Below, in pieces: positions 39,573 to 48,468 of a DNA stretch of 48,468 nt; positions within the stretch are counted from its first letter, which is position 1, and the number at the start of each line of letters is the position of its first letter. The position numbers and the translations under genes were made by a program. A model generated the notes under the pieces. The model saw only the letters and a list, made by a program, of their open reading frames with translations, was not told the DNA's origin and made no database searches. Source of the stretch: Glycomyces dulcitolivorans (GTDB lineage Bacteria > Actinomycetota > Actinomycetes > Mycobacteriales > Micromonosporaceae); assembly GCF_003265355.1 (NCBI RefSeq), contig NZ_QFRW01000086.1, positions 10,741 through 59,208 of the forward strand, in the 5' to 3' direction.

Positions 39573-41120
39573 TTAGGTGTTCAGGAAGGTGCTGGCCTGG
39601 TCGACGATGTCGAGGAGGAAGCCGGGGGCGATGCCGAGGATCAGGGTGGCGGCCACTCCTGCGGCGACGACGGTGCCGGCCATCGGGCTGGGGAGGTTGA
39701 CCGTGGGGGCGTCGGGGGCGGGCTCGTTGAGCCAGAGGAGGACGACGACCTTGAGGTACGGGAAGGCGAGGATCGCCGAGGAGACGACGCCGACGATGAC
39801 CAGGCCGAGCTCGTCGGCCTGGAGGGCCGCCGCGAAGAGTGAGAACTTCGCGGTGAAGCCGCTGGTGAACGGGAGCCCGGCGAGGGCGAGCATCAGGATC
39901 GTGAAGACGACCGCGGTGCCGGGCGACTTCTTGCCGAGGCCGGCCCAGCGGGCGAGGTGGGTCGCCTCCTCGTCGCCGTCGCGCACGAGCGAGACGACGG
40001 CGAAGGCGGCGATCACCGTGAAGCCGTAGGCCGCAAGGTAGAACATCGTCTGGCCGACGGCCTCTCCCAGGGCGATCACGCCGATGAGCAGGTAGCCCGC
40101 GTTCGCGATCGAGCTGTAGGCGAGCAGGCGCTTGATATTGCGCTGGGTCACCGCGAAGATCGCTCCGCCGATCATCGTCGCGACGGCGATGACGGTGAGG
40201 ATCAGGTGCCAGTCCCAGGCCGAAGACGACAGGCCCACGTTGAAGACCCGCAGGAGGCCTCCGAAGGCCGCCACTTTCACGCACGCGGCCATGAGGGCCG
40301 TCACGGGCGTCGGAGCGCCCGTGTAGACGTCGGGCGTCCACATGTGGAACGGGACCGCCGCGGCCTTGAAGAGCAGGGCCACGGCGATCATCGCGACGCC
40401 GATGTACAGGAACATGCGCGGCTGCCCGGAGCTGACGCCCGCCTGGTTGATGCCCGCGAGGTCGACGGTCCCGGCGAAGCCGTAGAGCATCGCCATGCCG
40501 TAGACGTAGAACGCGGAGGCGAAGGCGCCCAAGAGGAAGTACTTGAGCGCGGCCTCCTGGCTGATGAGGCGGCGGCGCTTGGCGAGGCCGCACAGGAGGT
40601 ACAGCGGCAGCGAGAGCATTTCGAGCGCGACGAACATGGTGAGCAGGTCGCCGGCGGTCACGAACATCATCATGCCGGTGACCGCGAAGAGCGTCAGCGG
40701 GAAGATCTCCGTCGCGCCGTCCTCGCGGCGCTGCTCGACGTCCGCAGCGGAGTCGGCGACGACCGCGGCCTCGGCCACGAAGTCGCCGCCCTTGACGGTG
40801 CGCCGCTCGGCGAGCAGGAGGACCGCCACGATCGCGAGCATCGTGATGGTGCCCTGGAGGAACAGCCCGGGGCCGTCGATGATGACGGAGCCGATCGCGG
40901 TGCCGCCGATGGAGAACACCGCGCCGCTCTTGTCCGCGTTCAGCACGACCGCGACGAACGCGCCCGCGAGGGCGGCCACCGCCAGGGCGACCTGGATCGG
41001 GAGGCGCCGGGCCTTCGGCACGGCGGCCTCGACCAGGAGCCCGGCGAACGCCGCGACGAACACGATGACCAAGGGGGCCAGCCCGGCCCAGTCGATCTGG
41101 AGCCCTTGCGACTCACTCAT
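39573..41120 (-). CDS. nuoN: Complex I subunit NuoN
   Basis: The 515-aa antiporter-like proton-pumping subunit has about 14 TM helices. Seen: MFVTAGDLLTMFVALEMLSLPLYLL with the conserved Glu, KYFLLGAFASAFYVYG with the pump Lys, FKAAAVPFHMWTPDVYTGAPTPVTALMAACVKVAAF, and RNIKRLLAYSSIANAGYLLIG. ATG 41120 overlaps the nuoM stop by 8 nt. It is the last gene of the operon. An inserted acidic segment (VVADSAADVEQRREDG) in the loop after about residue 125 is longer than usual. Confidence 0.96.
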   Translation of the reverse strand: MSESQGLQIDWAGLAPLVIVFVAAFAGLLVEAAVPKARRLPIQVALAVAALAGAFVAVVLNADKSGAVFSIGGTAIGSVIIDGPGLFLQGTITMLAIVAVLLLAERRTVKGGDFVAEAAVVADSAADVEQRREDGATEIFPLTLFAVTGMMMFVTAGDLLTMFVALEMLSLPLYLLCGLAKRRRLISQEAALKYFLLGAFASAFYVYGMAMLYGFAGTVDLAGINQAGVSSGQPRMFLYIGVAMIAVALLFKAAAVPFHMWTPDVYTGAPTPVTALMAACVKVAAFGGLLRVFNVGLSSSAWDWHLILTVIAVATMIGGAIFAVTQRNIKRLLAYSSIANAGYLLIGVIALGEAVGQTMFYLAAYGFTVIAAFAVVSLVRDGDEEATHLARWAGLGKKSPGTAVVFTILMLALAGLPFTSGFTAKFSLFAAALQADELGLVIVGVVSSAILAFPYLKVVVLLWLNEPAPDAPTVNLPSPMAGTVVAAGVAATLILGIAPGFLLDIVDQASTFLNT

Positions 41121-42651
41121 TGTCAGCTCCCAAGGGAAGGTCGGCGGGCTCGTCGACGACGAACCCGAGCGTGTTGTCCACGGCCGGCTCGATCGCGTCG
41201 ATCAGCGGCTGCGGGAAGAACCCGAAGCCGAGGATCGCGATCACCAGCGGCGCCACGAGGGCCTTCTCGCGCAACGTGAGGTCGCGCTTCATCGCGGGCA
41301 CCTCGTCGAGCGCCGGGTTCCGGTCGCCCTGCATGGTGCGCTGGTACATCCAGAGCACGTAGGCGGCGGCGAGGATGATGCCGAGCGCGGCCACGACCGC
41401 GACCGGCTCGTTCTCGGTGAACGCCCCGAACAGGACCAGGAACTCGGAGATGAACGGCGCCGTCCCCGGCAGCGACAGCGACGCGAGCCCGGCGAACAGG
41501 AAGATCCCCGCGAGCAGCGGCAGCGTCTTCGCGGCCCCGCCGTAGTCCTTGATCTGCGCCGAGCCGCGGCGCAGCGTCAGGAAGCCCACGACGATGAACA
41601 GCAGGCCCGTGGCGAGCCCGTGGTTGAACATGTAAAGGACTGCGCCCGTGGCGGACTCCTGCGTGAACGCGAAGATGCCCAGGCCGATGAACCCGAAGTG
41701 CGCGATCGACGTGTACGCGACGAGGCGCTTGAGGTCGGTCTGCCCGATCGCCACGAACGCCGCGTAGACCACGCCGATGACCGACATGCCGATCACCCAC
41801 GGCGCGAACGTCTTCGTCGCGTCCGGGAACAGCGGGATGCAGTAGCGCAGGATCGCGAACGTGCCGATCTTGTCCATGACGCCGACCAGGAGCGCCGCGA
41901 CCGCCGCGGGGGCGGCCCCGCCCGCGTCCGGGAGCCAGGTGTGGAACGGGAAGAACGGGGCCTTGATCGCGAACGCGATGAAGAACCCGAGGAACAGCCA
42001 GTTCTGGAGCGAGCCGTCCGCGAGCGGCTCGGCCTCGACCAACGTGGCCCAGTCGAAGACGCCGCCGTTGTTCACCCACAACGCGATGACGGCGACGAGC
42101 ATGAGCAGGCCGCCCAGCAGCGAGTACAGGAAGAACTTCACCGCCGCGTACTGCTTCTTCGGGCCGGTGCCGTAGGAGCCGATGAGGAAGTACATCGGCA
42201 CGAGCATCGCTTCGAAGAAGAAGTAGAACAGCAGCACGTTCGAGGCGAGGAACGTCGCGAGCATCGCCGCCTGGAGCGCGAGCACCAGGGCGAAGAACGT
42301 CGGGACGCTCCGCTGCACCGAGTCGAGGTCCCGCCAGGCCGCGAGCATCGCGATCGGCGTGAGCCCCGCGGTCAAGGCGACCAGCAGCAGCGCGATCCCG
42401 TCGATCCCCCAGGACAGGTTCAGGTCCCACGCGGAGATCCACGTGTACGACTCGGTGAACTGGAGCCACGGCGCGTCGTCGGCGTAGTCGAAGCCGACCG
42501 CGACGAGCGCGGTGATCACGGCGACCGCGCCCGCGAAGCCGAGCGCGGTCCAGCGGGCCGCGTTCGCGTTCTCGCGCTTGATCGACGCGACGACCACCGC
42601 CCCGATCAACGGGACGGCGACCAGCGCCGACAGCAACGGGAGTTCGTTCAT
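41113..42651 (-). CDS. nuoM: Complex I subunit NuoM
   Basis: The 512-aa proton-pumping subunit has about 14 TM helices with LLFYFFFEAMLVPMYFLIG (conserved Glu), KFFLYSLLGGLLMLVAV, FAIKAPFFPFHTWLPDAGGAAPAAVAALLVGVMDKIG in parts, and DLKRLVAYTSIAHFGFIGLGI. ATG 42651 overlaps the nuoL TGA (ATGA). The longer open frame to 43848 is antisense to nuoL. Confidence 0.96.
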   Translation of the reverse strand: MNELPLLSALVAVPLIGAVVVASIKRENANAARWTALGFAGAVAVITALVAVGFDYADDAPWLQFTESYTWISAWDLNLSWGIDGIALLLVALTAGLTPIAMLAAWRDLDSVQRSVPTFFALVLALQAAMLATFLASNVLLFYFFFEAMLVPMYFLIGSYGTGPKKQYAAVKFFLYSLLGGLLMLVAVIALWVNNGGVFDWATLVEAEPLADGSLQNWLFLGFFIAFAIKAPFFPFHTWLPDAGGAAPAAVAALLVGVMDKIGTFAILRYCIPLFPDATKTFAPWVIGMSVIGVVYAAFVAIGQTDLKRLVAYTSIAHFGFIGLGIFAFTQESATGAVLYMFNHGLATGLLFIVVGFLTLRRGSAQIKDYGGAAKTLPLLAGIFLFAGLASLSLPGTAPFISEFLVLFGAFTENEPVAVVAALGIILAAAYVLWMYQRTMQGDRNPALDEVPAMKRDLTLREKALVAPLVIAILGFGFFPQPLIDAIEPAVDNTLGFVVDEPADLPLGADNE

Positions 42652-44549
42652 TGGGTGACCACCACCATGAGCGCGGCCACCACGATGACCGCCCCGGACA
42701 GAATGGACAGGGCATAGGAGCGGACGAAACCGGTCTGGAGCGCGAGCAGGCGCCGCGAGGACCCGCCGACCGCGGCCGAGAGGCCGTTGACGGCGCCGTC
42801 GACGACGCGGCCGTCCATGGCGACCGAGGCGCTGGCCGCGAGGCGGCTGGGACGCTCGAAGAGGCCGCGGTTGACGATCTCGCCGCCGAGGTCGGCGCGG
42901 GCGGCGCGCACCGGCCAGGCGGCGGCGCGGGGCACTTCGTCGGTGCCGTTTCGGAACAGGAGCCAGGCGAGGGCGGCGCCGAGGACGACGGCGACGGTGG
43001 TCGCGACGGTGACCTGCGTGTGCGACAGGTGCCCGTGGATCTCGTGCTGCTCGCCGAAGACCGGCGTGAGCCAGGTCGTGACGGGCGAGGCCATGAGGCC
43101 GCCCGCGGCGAGCGAGCCGATCGCGAGCAGGACCAGCGGGCCGGTCATGATCGCCGGGGACTCGTGCGGGTGCACGTCCTCGGTCCACCGCTTGGGGCCG
43201 TGGAAGGTGAGGACGAACAGGCGGGTCATGTAGAACGCGGTGAGCGCCGCGCCGAGGAGGGCGGCGCCGCCGACGACCCAGCCCTGCCAGCCTTCGCGGG
43301 CGAAGGCGGCGGCGATGATCGGGTCCTTGGTCCAGAAGCCGGAGAACGGGAACAGGCCGATGATGGCGAGCCACCCGGCGGCGAAGGTCGCGTAGGTGAC
43401 CGGCATCTTCTTCCAGAGCCCGCCGAAGCGGCGGATGTCGGTCTGGTCGTTCATGGCGTGCATGACCGAGCCGGAGCCGAGGAACAGGCCGGCCTTGAAG
43501 AAGCCGTGCGCGAGCAGGTGGATGATGCCGAGCGCGAACGCGCCGCCGCCGAGGCCCACGGCCAGGAACATGTAGCCGATCTGGGAGACGGTGGACCAGG
43601 CGAGGACGCGCTTGATGTCGTCCTTGGCGCAGCCGACGATCGAGCCGAAGAGGAGCGTCAGGGCGCCCACGACGACGACGGCGGTCTGCACGTCCGGGTT
43701 GAGGCTGAAGATGACGTTCGAGCGGGCGATGAGGTACACGCCCGCGGTGACCATGGTGGCGGCGTGGATGAGCGCCGACACGGGCGTCGGGCCCTCCATG
43801 GCGTCCGGGAGCCAGGTCTGGAACGGGAACTGGCCGGACTTGCCGCACGCGGCGGCCAGGAGCAGCAGGCCGATCGCGAGGCTCGTGCCGGTGGAAAGCG
43901 ATGCGGCGCCGTTGAAGACGCCCGCGAAGTCGACGGTGCCGAGCGTGCCGAGCATCGTGAACATCGCGAGGAGGAACCCGACGTCGGCGACCCGGTTGGT
44001 GAGGAACGCCTTCTTGCCGGCGGTCGCGGCGGCGGGCTTGAGCTGCCAGAACGCGATGAGGAGGTAGGAGGCGAGGCCCACGCCCTCCCAGCCGACGAAG
44101 GTCATGAAGTAGTTGCCGCCGAGGACCAGGATGAGCATGGCGGCGGCGAACAGGTTGAAGTACGCGAAGAACTTCCGGCGCCCGGCGTCGTGGGCCATGT
44201 AGCCGACGGCGTAGACGTGGATGAGGAAGCCGACGCCGGTGATGAGCAGGCAGAAGACCGCGCTCAGCGGGTCGAAGAGGAGGCTCGCCTCGATGTCCAG
44301 GCCCCCGACGGAGAGGATCGTGAACAGGTCGAGGAACGCGCTCTTGTTCTCAAGGCCCGCAAGGGAGCCGAAGAGGCCGAGCGCGAGCGCGAAGGCGGCG
44401 CCGATGGTGGTGACGCCGACCCAGTGGCCCCACTTGTCGGCGCGGCGGCCGGCGAGCAGGAGGACCGCGGCGCCCAGCGCGGGCAGGGCGATGAGCGCCC
44501 AGGTGAAGGACAGCAGCCCTTCGGCGGGCGCGTACGAGATTTCGTCCAC
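42648..44549 (-). CDS. nuoL: Complex I subunit NuoL
   Basis: The 633-aa distal proton-pumping subunit has the long lateral helix at its C-terminus. Seen: NYFMTFVGWEGVGLASYLLI (conserved Glu), KKAFLTNRVADVGFLLA, GKSGQFPFQTWLPDAMEGPTPVSALIHAATMVTAGVYLIAR in parts, and DDIKRVLAWSTVSQIGYM. GTG 44549 has GAGGGGAC upstream, 10 nt after nuoK. In the operon it precedes nuoM with a 4-nt overlap. Confidence 0.96.
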   Translation of the reverse strand: MDEISYAPAEGLLSFTWALIALPALGAAVLLLAGRRADKWGHWVGVTTIGAAFALALGLFGSLAGLENKSAFLDLFTILSVGGLDIEASLLFDPLSAVFCLLITGVGFLIHVYAVGYMAHDAGRRKFFAYFNLFAAAMLILVLGGNYFMTFVGWEGVGLASYLLIAFWQLKPAAATAGKKAFLTNRVADVGFLLAMFTMLGTLGTVDFAGVFNGAASLSTGTSLAIGLLLLAAACGKSGQFPFQTWLPDAMEGPTPVSALIHAATMVTAGVYLIARSNVIFSLNPDVQTAVVVVGALTLLFGSIVGCAKDDIKRVLAWSTVSQIGYMFLAVGLGGGAFALGIIHLLAHGFFKAGLFLGSGSVMHAMNDQTDIRRFGGLWKKMPVTYATFAAGWLAIIGLFPFSGFWTKDPIIAAAFAREGWQGWVVGGAALLGAALTAFYMTRLFVLTFHGPKRWTEDVHPHESPAIMTGPLVLLAIGSLAAGGLMASPVTTWLTPVFGEQHEIHGHLSHTQVTVATTVAVVLGAALAWLLFRNGTDEVPRAAAWPVRAARADLGGEIVNRGLFERPSRLAASASVAMDGRVVDGAVNGLSAAVGGSSRRLLALQTGFVRSYALSILSGAVIVVAALMVVVTQ

Positions 44550-44559
44550 AGTGTCCCCT

Positions 44560-44859
44560 CTAGGCCTTCAGGAGGTTGGCGTCGTCGACGGAGGCGGAGC
44601 GCCGGGACCGGTAGATCGCCATGATGATCGCCAGGCCGACCACGACTTCGGCGGCGGCGACGGCCATGACGAAGAACGCCATGACCTGCCCGTCGATCGT
44701 GCCGGTGGTGCGCGAGAACGTCACGAGCGTCAGGTTCCCGGCGTTGAGCATGAGCTCGACGCACATGAACACGACGATCGAGTTGCGCCGCACCAGGACG
44801 CCGACCGCGCCGATGCAGAACAGGGCCGCGGCGAGGATCAGGTAGTACTCGGGATTCAC
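44560..44859 (-). CDS. nuoK: Complex I subunit NuoK
   Basis: The 99-aa, three-TM subunit has the two membrane glutamates required for proton movement in the family, Glu35 ([11 protein letters not shown]) and Glu71 ([10 protein letters not shown]). GTG 44859 overlaps the nuoJ TGA (GTGA). Confidence 0.97.
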   Translation of the reverse strand: MNPEYYLILAAALFCIGAVGVLVRRNSIVVFMCVELMLNAGNLTLVTFSRTTGTIDGQVMAFFVMAVAAAEVVVGLAIIMAIYRSRRSASVDDANLLKA

Positions 44860-45635
44860 GACTCCCGCCCTTCCGTGTGCTTCGGGGCCGCCTCAGCGGG
44901 GGTGAGCTGGCGCGGCGGGACGTACTCGGACAGGGACGCCGGCTCGATCGACCCGTCGGGCCGCAGCGCGGGCGTCGCGGTCGAGTCGGAGTTGGCGAAC
45001 ACGCCGGGCCCGGGCCTGGGGCCGGGGTAGTTCCCGGGCGCGAACCGCTCGCGGCTGTGCTCCTTCTGCCCGCGGTGGCCGCCCTTCTTGGCGACGTGCG
45101 CGAACATGAGGGCGCCGACCGCGGCGACGGTGAGGACGCCGGAGACGATCTCGAACGGGAACAGGTACGTCGAGAACAGGGCCTCGGCGATCCCTTCGAC
45201 GTTCCCTTGGCCCGCAGGCGCGGTCGGTTCGGCGATGACGAGGCCGGAGACGGCGCGGGCGAGGCCCGAGGACAAGAGCGCGGCCAGGCCGACGCCGAGG
45301 AGCACCGCGAGGAGCCTTTGGCCCCTGAGGGTCTCGAACATGGAGTCCTTGGAGTCGCGCCCGAACAGCATGAGCACGAACAGGAACAGCATCATGATCG
45401 CGCCGGTGTAGACCATGATCTGCACGAAGCCGAGGAACGGCGCGGACTGCATGATGTAGAAGACCGCCAGGCACATCATGGTGACCGCGAGCGAGAGCGC
45501 GGCGTGGATGGCCTGGCGGGACAGGACGAGTCCGATCGCGCCGCCGAGGGCGATGGGGGCGAGGATCCAGAAGAAGACGGCCTCGCCGGCGGAGGCCGAC
45601 TGCGCGAGGCCCGCGGCCTGGGCGAGGTCGATCAC
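44856..45635 (-). CDS. nuoJ: Complex I subunit NuoJ
   Basis: The 259-aa protein has five TM helices in the first 190 residues, including [26 protein letters not shown] with the pi-bulge TM3 region. A polar, disordered C-terminal extension of about 65 residues follows ([18 protein letters not shown]), longer than in E. coli but common in actinobacteria. GTG 45635 overlaps the nuoI TGA (GTGA). Confidence 0.95.
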   Translation of the reverse strand: MIDLAQAAGLAQSASAGEAVFFWILAPIALGGAIGLVLSRQAIHAALSLAVTMMCLAVFYIMQSAPFLGFVQIMVYTGAIMMLFLFVLMLFGRDSKDSMFETLRGQRLLAVLLGVGLAALLSSGLARAVSGLVIAEPTAPAGQGNVEGIAEALFSTYLFPFEIVSGVLTVAAVGALMFAHVAKKGGHRGQKEHSRERFAPGNYPGPRPGPGVFANSDSTATPALRPDGSIEPASLSEYVPPRQLTPAEAAPKHTEGRES

Positions 45636-46198
45636 GACCGGTCCCCCTTCTTCTGCGCGAGCATCTCCGTGAGGGAGAACTCGGCGCCCTCGCTCGCGCC
45701 CGGGTTGACCGGGCCCGACTCGTAGTACGCCTTCTCGCTGTCGCCCAGGCGCATCGGGTGCGGCGGCTGCTCCATGCCCTCGATGAGCGGCGCGAGCAGC
45801 TCCTCCTTGGTGAAGATGAGGTCGCGGCGGTCGTCGCGGGCCAGCTCGTACTCGTTGCTCATGGTGAGCGAGCGGGTCGGGCAGGCCTCGATGCACAGGC
45901 CGCAGAAGATGCAGCGCGCGTAGTTGATCTGGTAGGTCTTGGCGTACCGCTCGCCGGGCGAGAACCGCTCGGCCTCGGTGTTCTCGGCGCCCTCGACGTA
46001 GATCGCGTCGGCCGGGCAGGCCCACGCGCACAGCTCGCAGCCGATGCACTTCTCCAGGCCGTCCGGGTGCCGGTTGAGCACGTGGCGGCCGTGGTAGCGC
46101 GGTTCGAGCTTCGAAGGCTTCTCAGGGTATTCGACCGTGACCTTCGGCTTGAACATGTGCGAGAAGGTGACGCCGAAGCCTTTGGCGAAACCGGACAT
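45632..46198 (-). CDS. nuoI: Complex I subunit NuoI (two [4Fe-4S] clusters)
   Basis: The 188-aa ferredoxin-like subunit binds clusters N6a and N6b through [12 protein letters not shown] and [12 protein letters not shown]. It carries electrons from NuoG to NuoB. The C-terminal part after residue 120 is a polar extension. ATG 46198 directly abuts the nuoH stop codon. Confidence 0.97.
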   Translation of the reverse strand: MSGFAKGFGVTFSHMFKPKVTVEYPEKPSKLEPRYHGRHVLNRHPDGLEKCIGCELCAWACPADAIYVEGAENTEAERFSPGERYAKTYQINYARCIFCGLCIEACPTRSLTMSNEYELARDDRRDLIFTKEELLAPLIEGMEQPPHPMRLGDSEKAYYESGPVNPGASEGAEFSLTEMLAQKKGDRS

Positions 46199-47503
46199 CT
46201 ACTCCTCCTCCTTCTGAGAACCGTTGATGGGCGCTGAAGATGTGCTCGCGGGTTCGAGCTGCTTGAGGGACCGCGGGTTCGGCGGGACCGCGAGGTCCAG
46301 CGGCGGCACCGGGAAGCCGCCGAGGCCCGTGTCGGGCTCGGCCGGGTCCTCGTAGGGCTTGCGGCTGGGCCAGAAGAAGATCAGGGCCATGACGACGATC
46401 GCGGCGCCGCCGGCGAACGCGATCCGCGTCGGCAGCTCGTTGCCGGTGTCGAGCCCGATGTTCATGGCCGCCAGGACCATGAGCCACACGAGCGAGACGG
46501 GGACGAGGACCTTCCAGCCCAGGTTCATGAACTGGTCGTAGCGCAGGCGCGGGAGCGTCCCGCGCAGCCACACGTAGAAGAACAGGAACGCCAGGACCTT
46601 CCCGAAGAACCACACGAGCGGCATGAAGCCCTCGTTGGCGCCCGGCCACCACGAGTCGGGGAACGGCGCGGCCCAGCCGCCGAGGAACAGCGTCACCGCC
46701 AGGGCCGACATCGTCACCATGTTCACGTACTCGGCGAGGAAGAACGACGCGTACTTCAGCGACGAGTACTCGGTCGCGAAGCCCGCGACGAGCTCCGACT
46801 CGGCCTCGGGGAGGTCGAACGGGGCCCGGTTCGTCTCGCCGACCATCGCGATCACGAAGATCACGAAGCTCGGCGCGAGGACGATGAAGTACCAGCCCGG
46901 GAGCGTGATCTCCGCGCCGCCGATCGACAGCGGCAGGCCCTCGGCCTGCGCCTCGACGATCGCGCCGGTCGACATGAGCTTCGACTGGAAGAACACCGCC
47001 AGGACCGCGAGGCCCAGCGCGATCTCGTACGAGATCACCTGCGCCGCGGCGCGAAGGGCGCCCAGGAGCGAGTACGCGGAGCCGGAGGCCCAGCCCGCGA
47101 GCACGATCCCGTACACGCCCAGCGCCGAGCAGGCGAGGATCACCAGGACGGAGACCTCGAAGTCGGTGAGCTGGAGCTCGGTCTCGATGCCGAACACGTT
47201 CACGACGGGACCGAAGGGCACCACCGAGAACGCCGTGAACGCGCACGCGACCGCGATGACCGGCGCCGCGAGGAACACGAGCTTGTCCGCGGTCCGCGGC
47301 ATCGTGTCCTCTTTGAACGCGAGCTTGAGGCCGTCCGCCAGGGACTGGAGGAGGCCGAAGGGCCCGTTGCGGTTCGGGCCGGGCCGCACCTGCATGATCG
47401 CGACGACGCGGCGCTCGTACCAGATGGTGAACAGCACCAGCAGGACCAGGACGACGAAGACGAGCACGCCCTTGATCAGCATCAGCCAGACGGGATCGTT
47501 CAT
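46199..47503 (-). CDS. nuoH: Complex I subunit NuoH (main operon)
   Basis: The 434-aa membrane subunit at the quinone-site junction has [32 protein letters not shown], and [39 protein letters not shown] in parts. The cytoplasmic C-terminal extension of about 60 residues ([15 protein letters not shown] onwards) is typical of actinobacterial NuoH and absent from the short paralogue at 27003-27956. ATG 47503 overlaps the nuoG stop (ATGA). Confidence 0.96.
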   Translation of the reverse strand: MNDPVWLMLIKGVLVFVVLVLLVLFTIWYERRVVAIMQVRPGPNRNGPFGLLQSLADGLKLAFKEDTMPRTADKLVFLAAPVIAVACAFTAFSVVPFGPVVNVFGIETELQLTDFEVSVLVILACSALGVYGIVLAGWASGSAYSLLGALRAAAQVISYEIALGLAVLAVFFQSKLMSTGAIVEAQAEGLPLSIGGAEITLPGWYFIVLAPSFVIFVIAMVGETNRAPFDLPEAESELVAGFATEYSSLKYASFFLAEYVNMVTMSALAVTLFLGGWAAPFPDSWWPGANEGFMPLVWFFGKVLAFLFFYVWLRGTLPRLRYDQFMNLGWKVLVPVSLVWLMVLAAMNIGLDTGNELPTRIAFAGGAAIVVMALIFFWPSRKPYEDPAEPDTGLGGFPVPPLDLAVPPNPRSLKQLEPASTSSAPINGSQKEEE

Positions 47504-48468
47504 GAGTTGACCGCCTCCACCTTGTCTCCTTCGGCCGGTCGGGGCACGTTCGGGTACGCGCGGATCTGGACCACGTCGCCCGAGCCCGCGCCCAGGTGGC
47601 GGTAGATCCCGCGACCGGGCGCGTTCTGCGGCAGCCAGACCGTGCCGTCGGGCATCGCCGTCACCGCGAGCGGGAGCGTGATGCCGCCGATCGCGGTCGA
47701 GACGGTCACGCCCGAACCCTCGGACGCGCCGATGGCCTTCGCGGTGGCCGCGCTCAAGCGGACCACCGGGTCGGGGGCGCAGCCGGCCAGGTGCGGGTTG
47801 TTCTCCTGGAGCGAGCCGCCGTCGAGCAGCTGGCGCCAGGTGGCGAGCACCGCCTTGCCGTCCTCAGTGGATCGGGCCGGCTTGTCGGCGGCCCAGTCCG
47901 GGGCGGGCTGGCGGGTGATCGGGTCCGGGAGCCCGGCGAGCTCGGCCCGCACGGTCCGCGTGTCGGCCAGGCCGAGCTTCACGCCCATGACGTCCGCGAG
48001 CGCGTCGAGCACGGCGTGGTCGCTCATCAGGTCCGACTCGATCACCGTGTCGAAGGTGCGCAGGCGCCCTTCCCAGTCGAAGAACGCCCCGGCCTTGCCG
48101 GTGACGGGAGCGACCGGGAGGATCACGTCCGCGACCCGGGTGACCGCGGAGTGGCGGATCTCAAGCGACACAACGAATCGCGCGGCGTACAGGGCGGCTT
48201 CCACGGCGGGCGCGTCGGCGAAGTCGTACGGGTCGACGCCGCCGACCAGCAGGCCGTCGATCTCCCCGTCGGCCGCGGCCTGGAGGATCTGCCAGGCCCC
48301 GCGGCCGTCGGCGCCGGGCAGGGACTCGACGCCCCAGTACTCGGCGAGCTGGTCGCGGTCGGCCGCATAGGAGGCGAGGCCGCCGCCGGGCAGGAGCCCG
48401 GGCAGGCACCCGGCCTCGACCGCGCCCCGGTCGCCCGCGCGGCGGGGGACCCAGGCGAGGCGCGCCCC
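47500..48468 (-). CDS. nuoG: Complex I subunit NuoG, C-terminal part (cut by the window edge)
   Basis: The frame is open through the right edge, giving the last 322 residues. It reads [24 protein letters not shown] near the edge, then [56 protein letters not shown], and the molybdopterin-dinucleotide-binding-like C-terminal domain ([24 protein letters not shown]). This is the 75-kDa subunit of the NADH module. An in-frame ATG at 48204 is internal. The Fe-S N-terminal part and nuoA-F should lie to the right of the window. Confidence 0.95.
   Translation of the reverse strand, partial: GARLAWVPRRAGDRGAVEAGCLPGLLPGGGLASYAADRDQLAEYWGVESLPGADGRGAWQILQAAADGEIDGLLVGGVDPYDFADAPAVEAALYAARFVVSLEIRHSAVTRVADVILPVAPVTGKAGAFFDWEGRLRTFDTVIESDLMSDHAVLDALADVMGVKLGLADTRTVRAELAGLPDPITRQPAPDWAADKPARSTEDGKAVLATWRQLLDGGSLQENNPHLAGCAPDPVVRLSAATAKAIGASEGSGVTVSTAIGGITLPLAVTAMPDGTVWLPQNAPGRGIYRHLGAGSGDVVQIRAYPNVPRPAEGDKVEAVNS

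Overview
The window looks like a high-GC actinobacterial chromosome. Strong G/C third-position bias, frequent GTG starts, ATGA/GTGA gene overlaps, a groES-groEL pair with two CIRCE elements, a BldM-like regulator, a DUF5319 gene and SigE-type sigma factors all fit. The BldM-like receiver and the gene order suggest the Glycomycetales/Micromonosporales side of the actinomycetes, but that is an inference. Nothing here looks plasmid- or phage-borne, and I found no tRNA, rRNA, IS element or CRISPR array.

Layout. 1-980: a possible gene end, a small acidic protein and a DUF5319 gene. 989-10255: a compact catabolic island with two cytosine-deaminase-like amidohydrolases, an ABC importer, a TauE/SafE-type permease, a FadR/FCD GntR regulator and a divergent formamidase-amidase pair. 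Five GTATAC-centred palindromes sit in its promoter gaps. 10385-16552: a conserved block with a BldM-like regulator, an ABC-class ATPase, groEL (His-rich tail), groES and a methyltransferase. 16549-17444: a tight toxin-antitoxin-like array (HicA, two small HicB-like proteins, HigA-like). 17637-20856: RidA, purE, purK, a small XRE regulator and a divergent methionine aminopeptidase. 20889-26948: a block that resembles the mycobacterial fmdB/ruc - 5-FTCL - galU - glp(moeA) - rimJ neighbourhood, with a GGDEF sensor gene inserted. 27003-29422: a four-gene partial complex I cluster, nuoA-B-C-H. 29888-34602: an ECF sigma factor with a membrane partner, then korA-korB (2-oxoacid:ferredoxin oxidoreductase). 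34661-39517: a lipoprotein, an IclR regulator, an MFS transporter and a polyprenyl diphosphate synthase. 39573-48468: the main complex I operon, nuoG (cut by the window edge) to nuoN.

How the genes work together. The right-hand third is respiratory: complex I, a prenyl-chain synthase likely supplying menaquinone, and a ferredoxin-producing KorAB next to a set of Q-module complex I paralogues. The left-hand island is probably a regulated pathway that imports a nitrogen-containing (probably cyclic) compound and hydrolyses it to ammonia and acids; the substrate cannot be read from the sequence. A repeated promoter architecture is visible: TAnnnT followed by exactly 6 nt and then the start codon (7 nt in two cases), indicating leaderless transcripts for about nine genes.

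Most notable for follow-up: the GTATAC regulon and its island, the one-toxin/three-antitoxin array, a CIRCE-like palindrome upstream of the FmdB-type zinc-ribbon gene, three 14-bp repeats in the XRE/map divergent promoter, and the nuoABCH mini-cluster.
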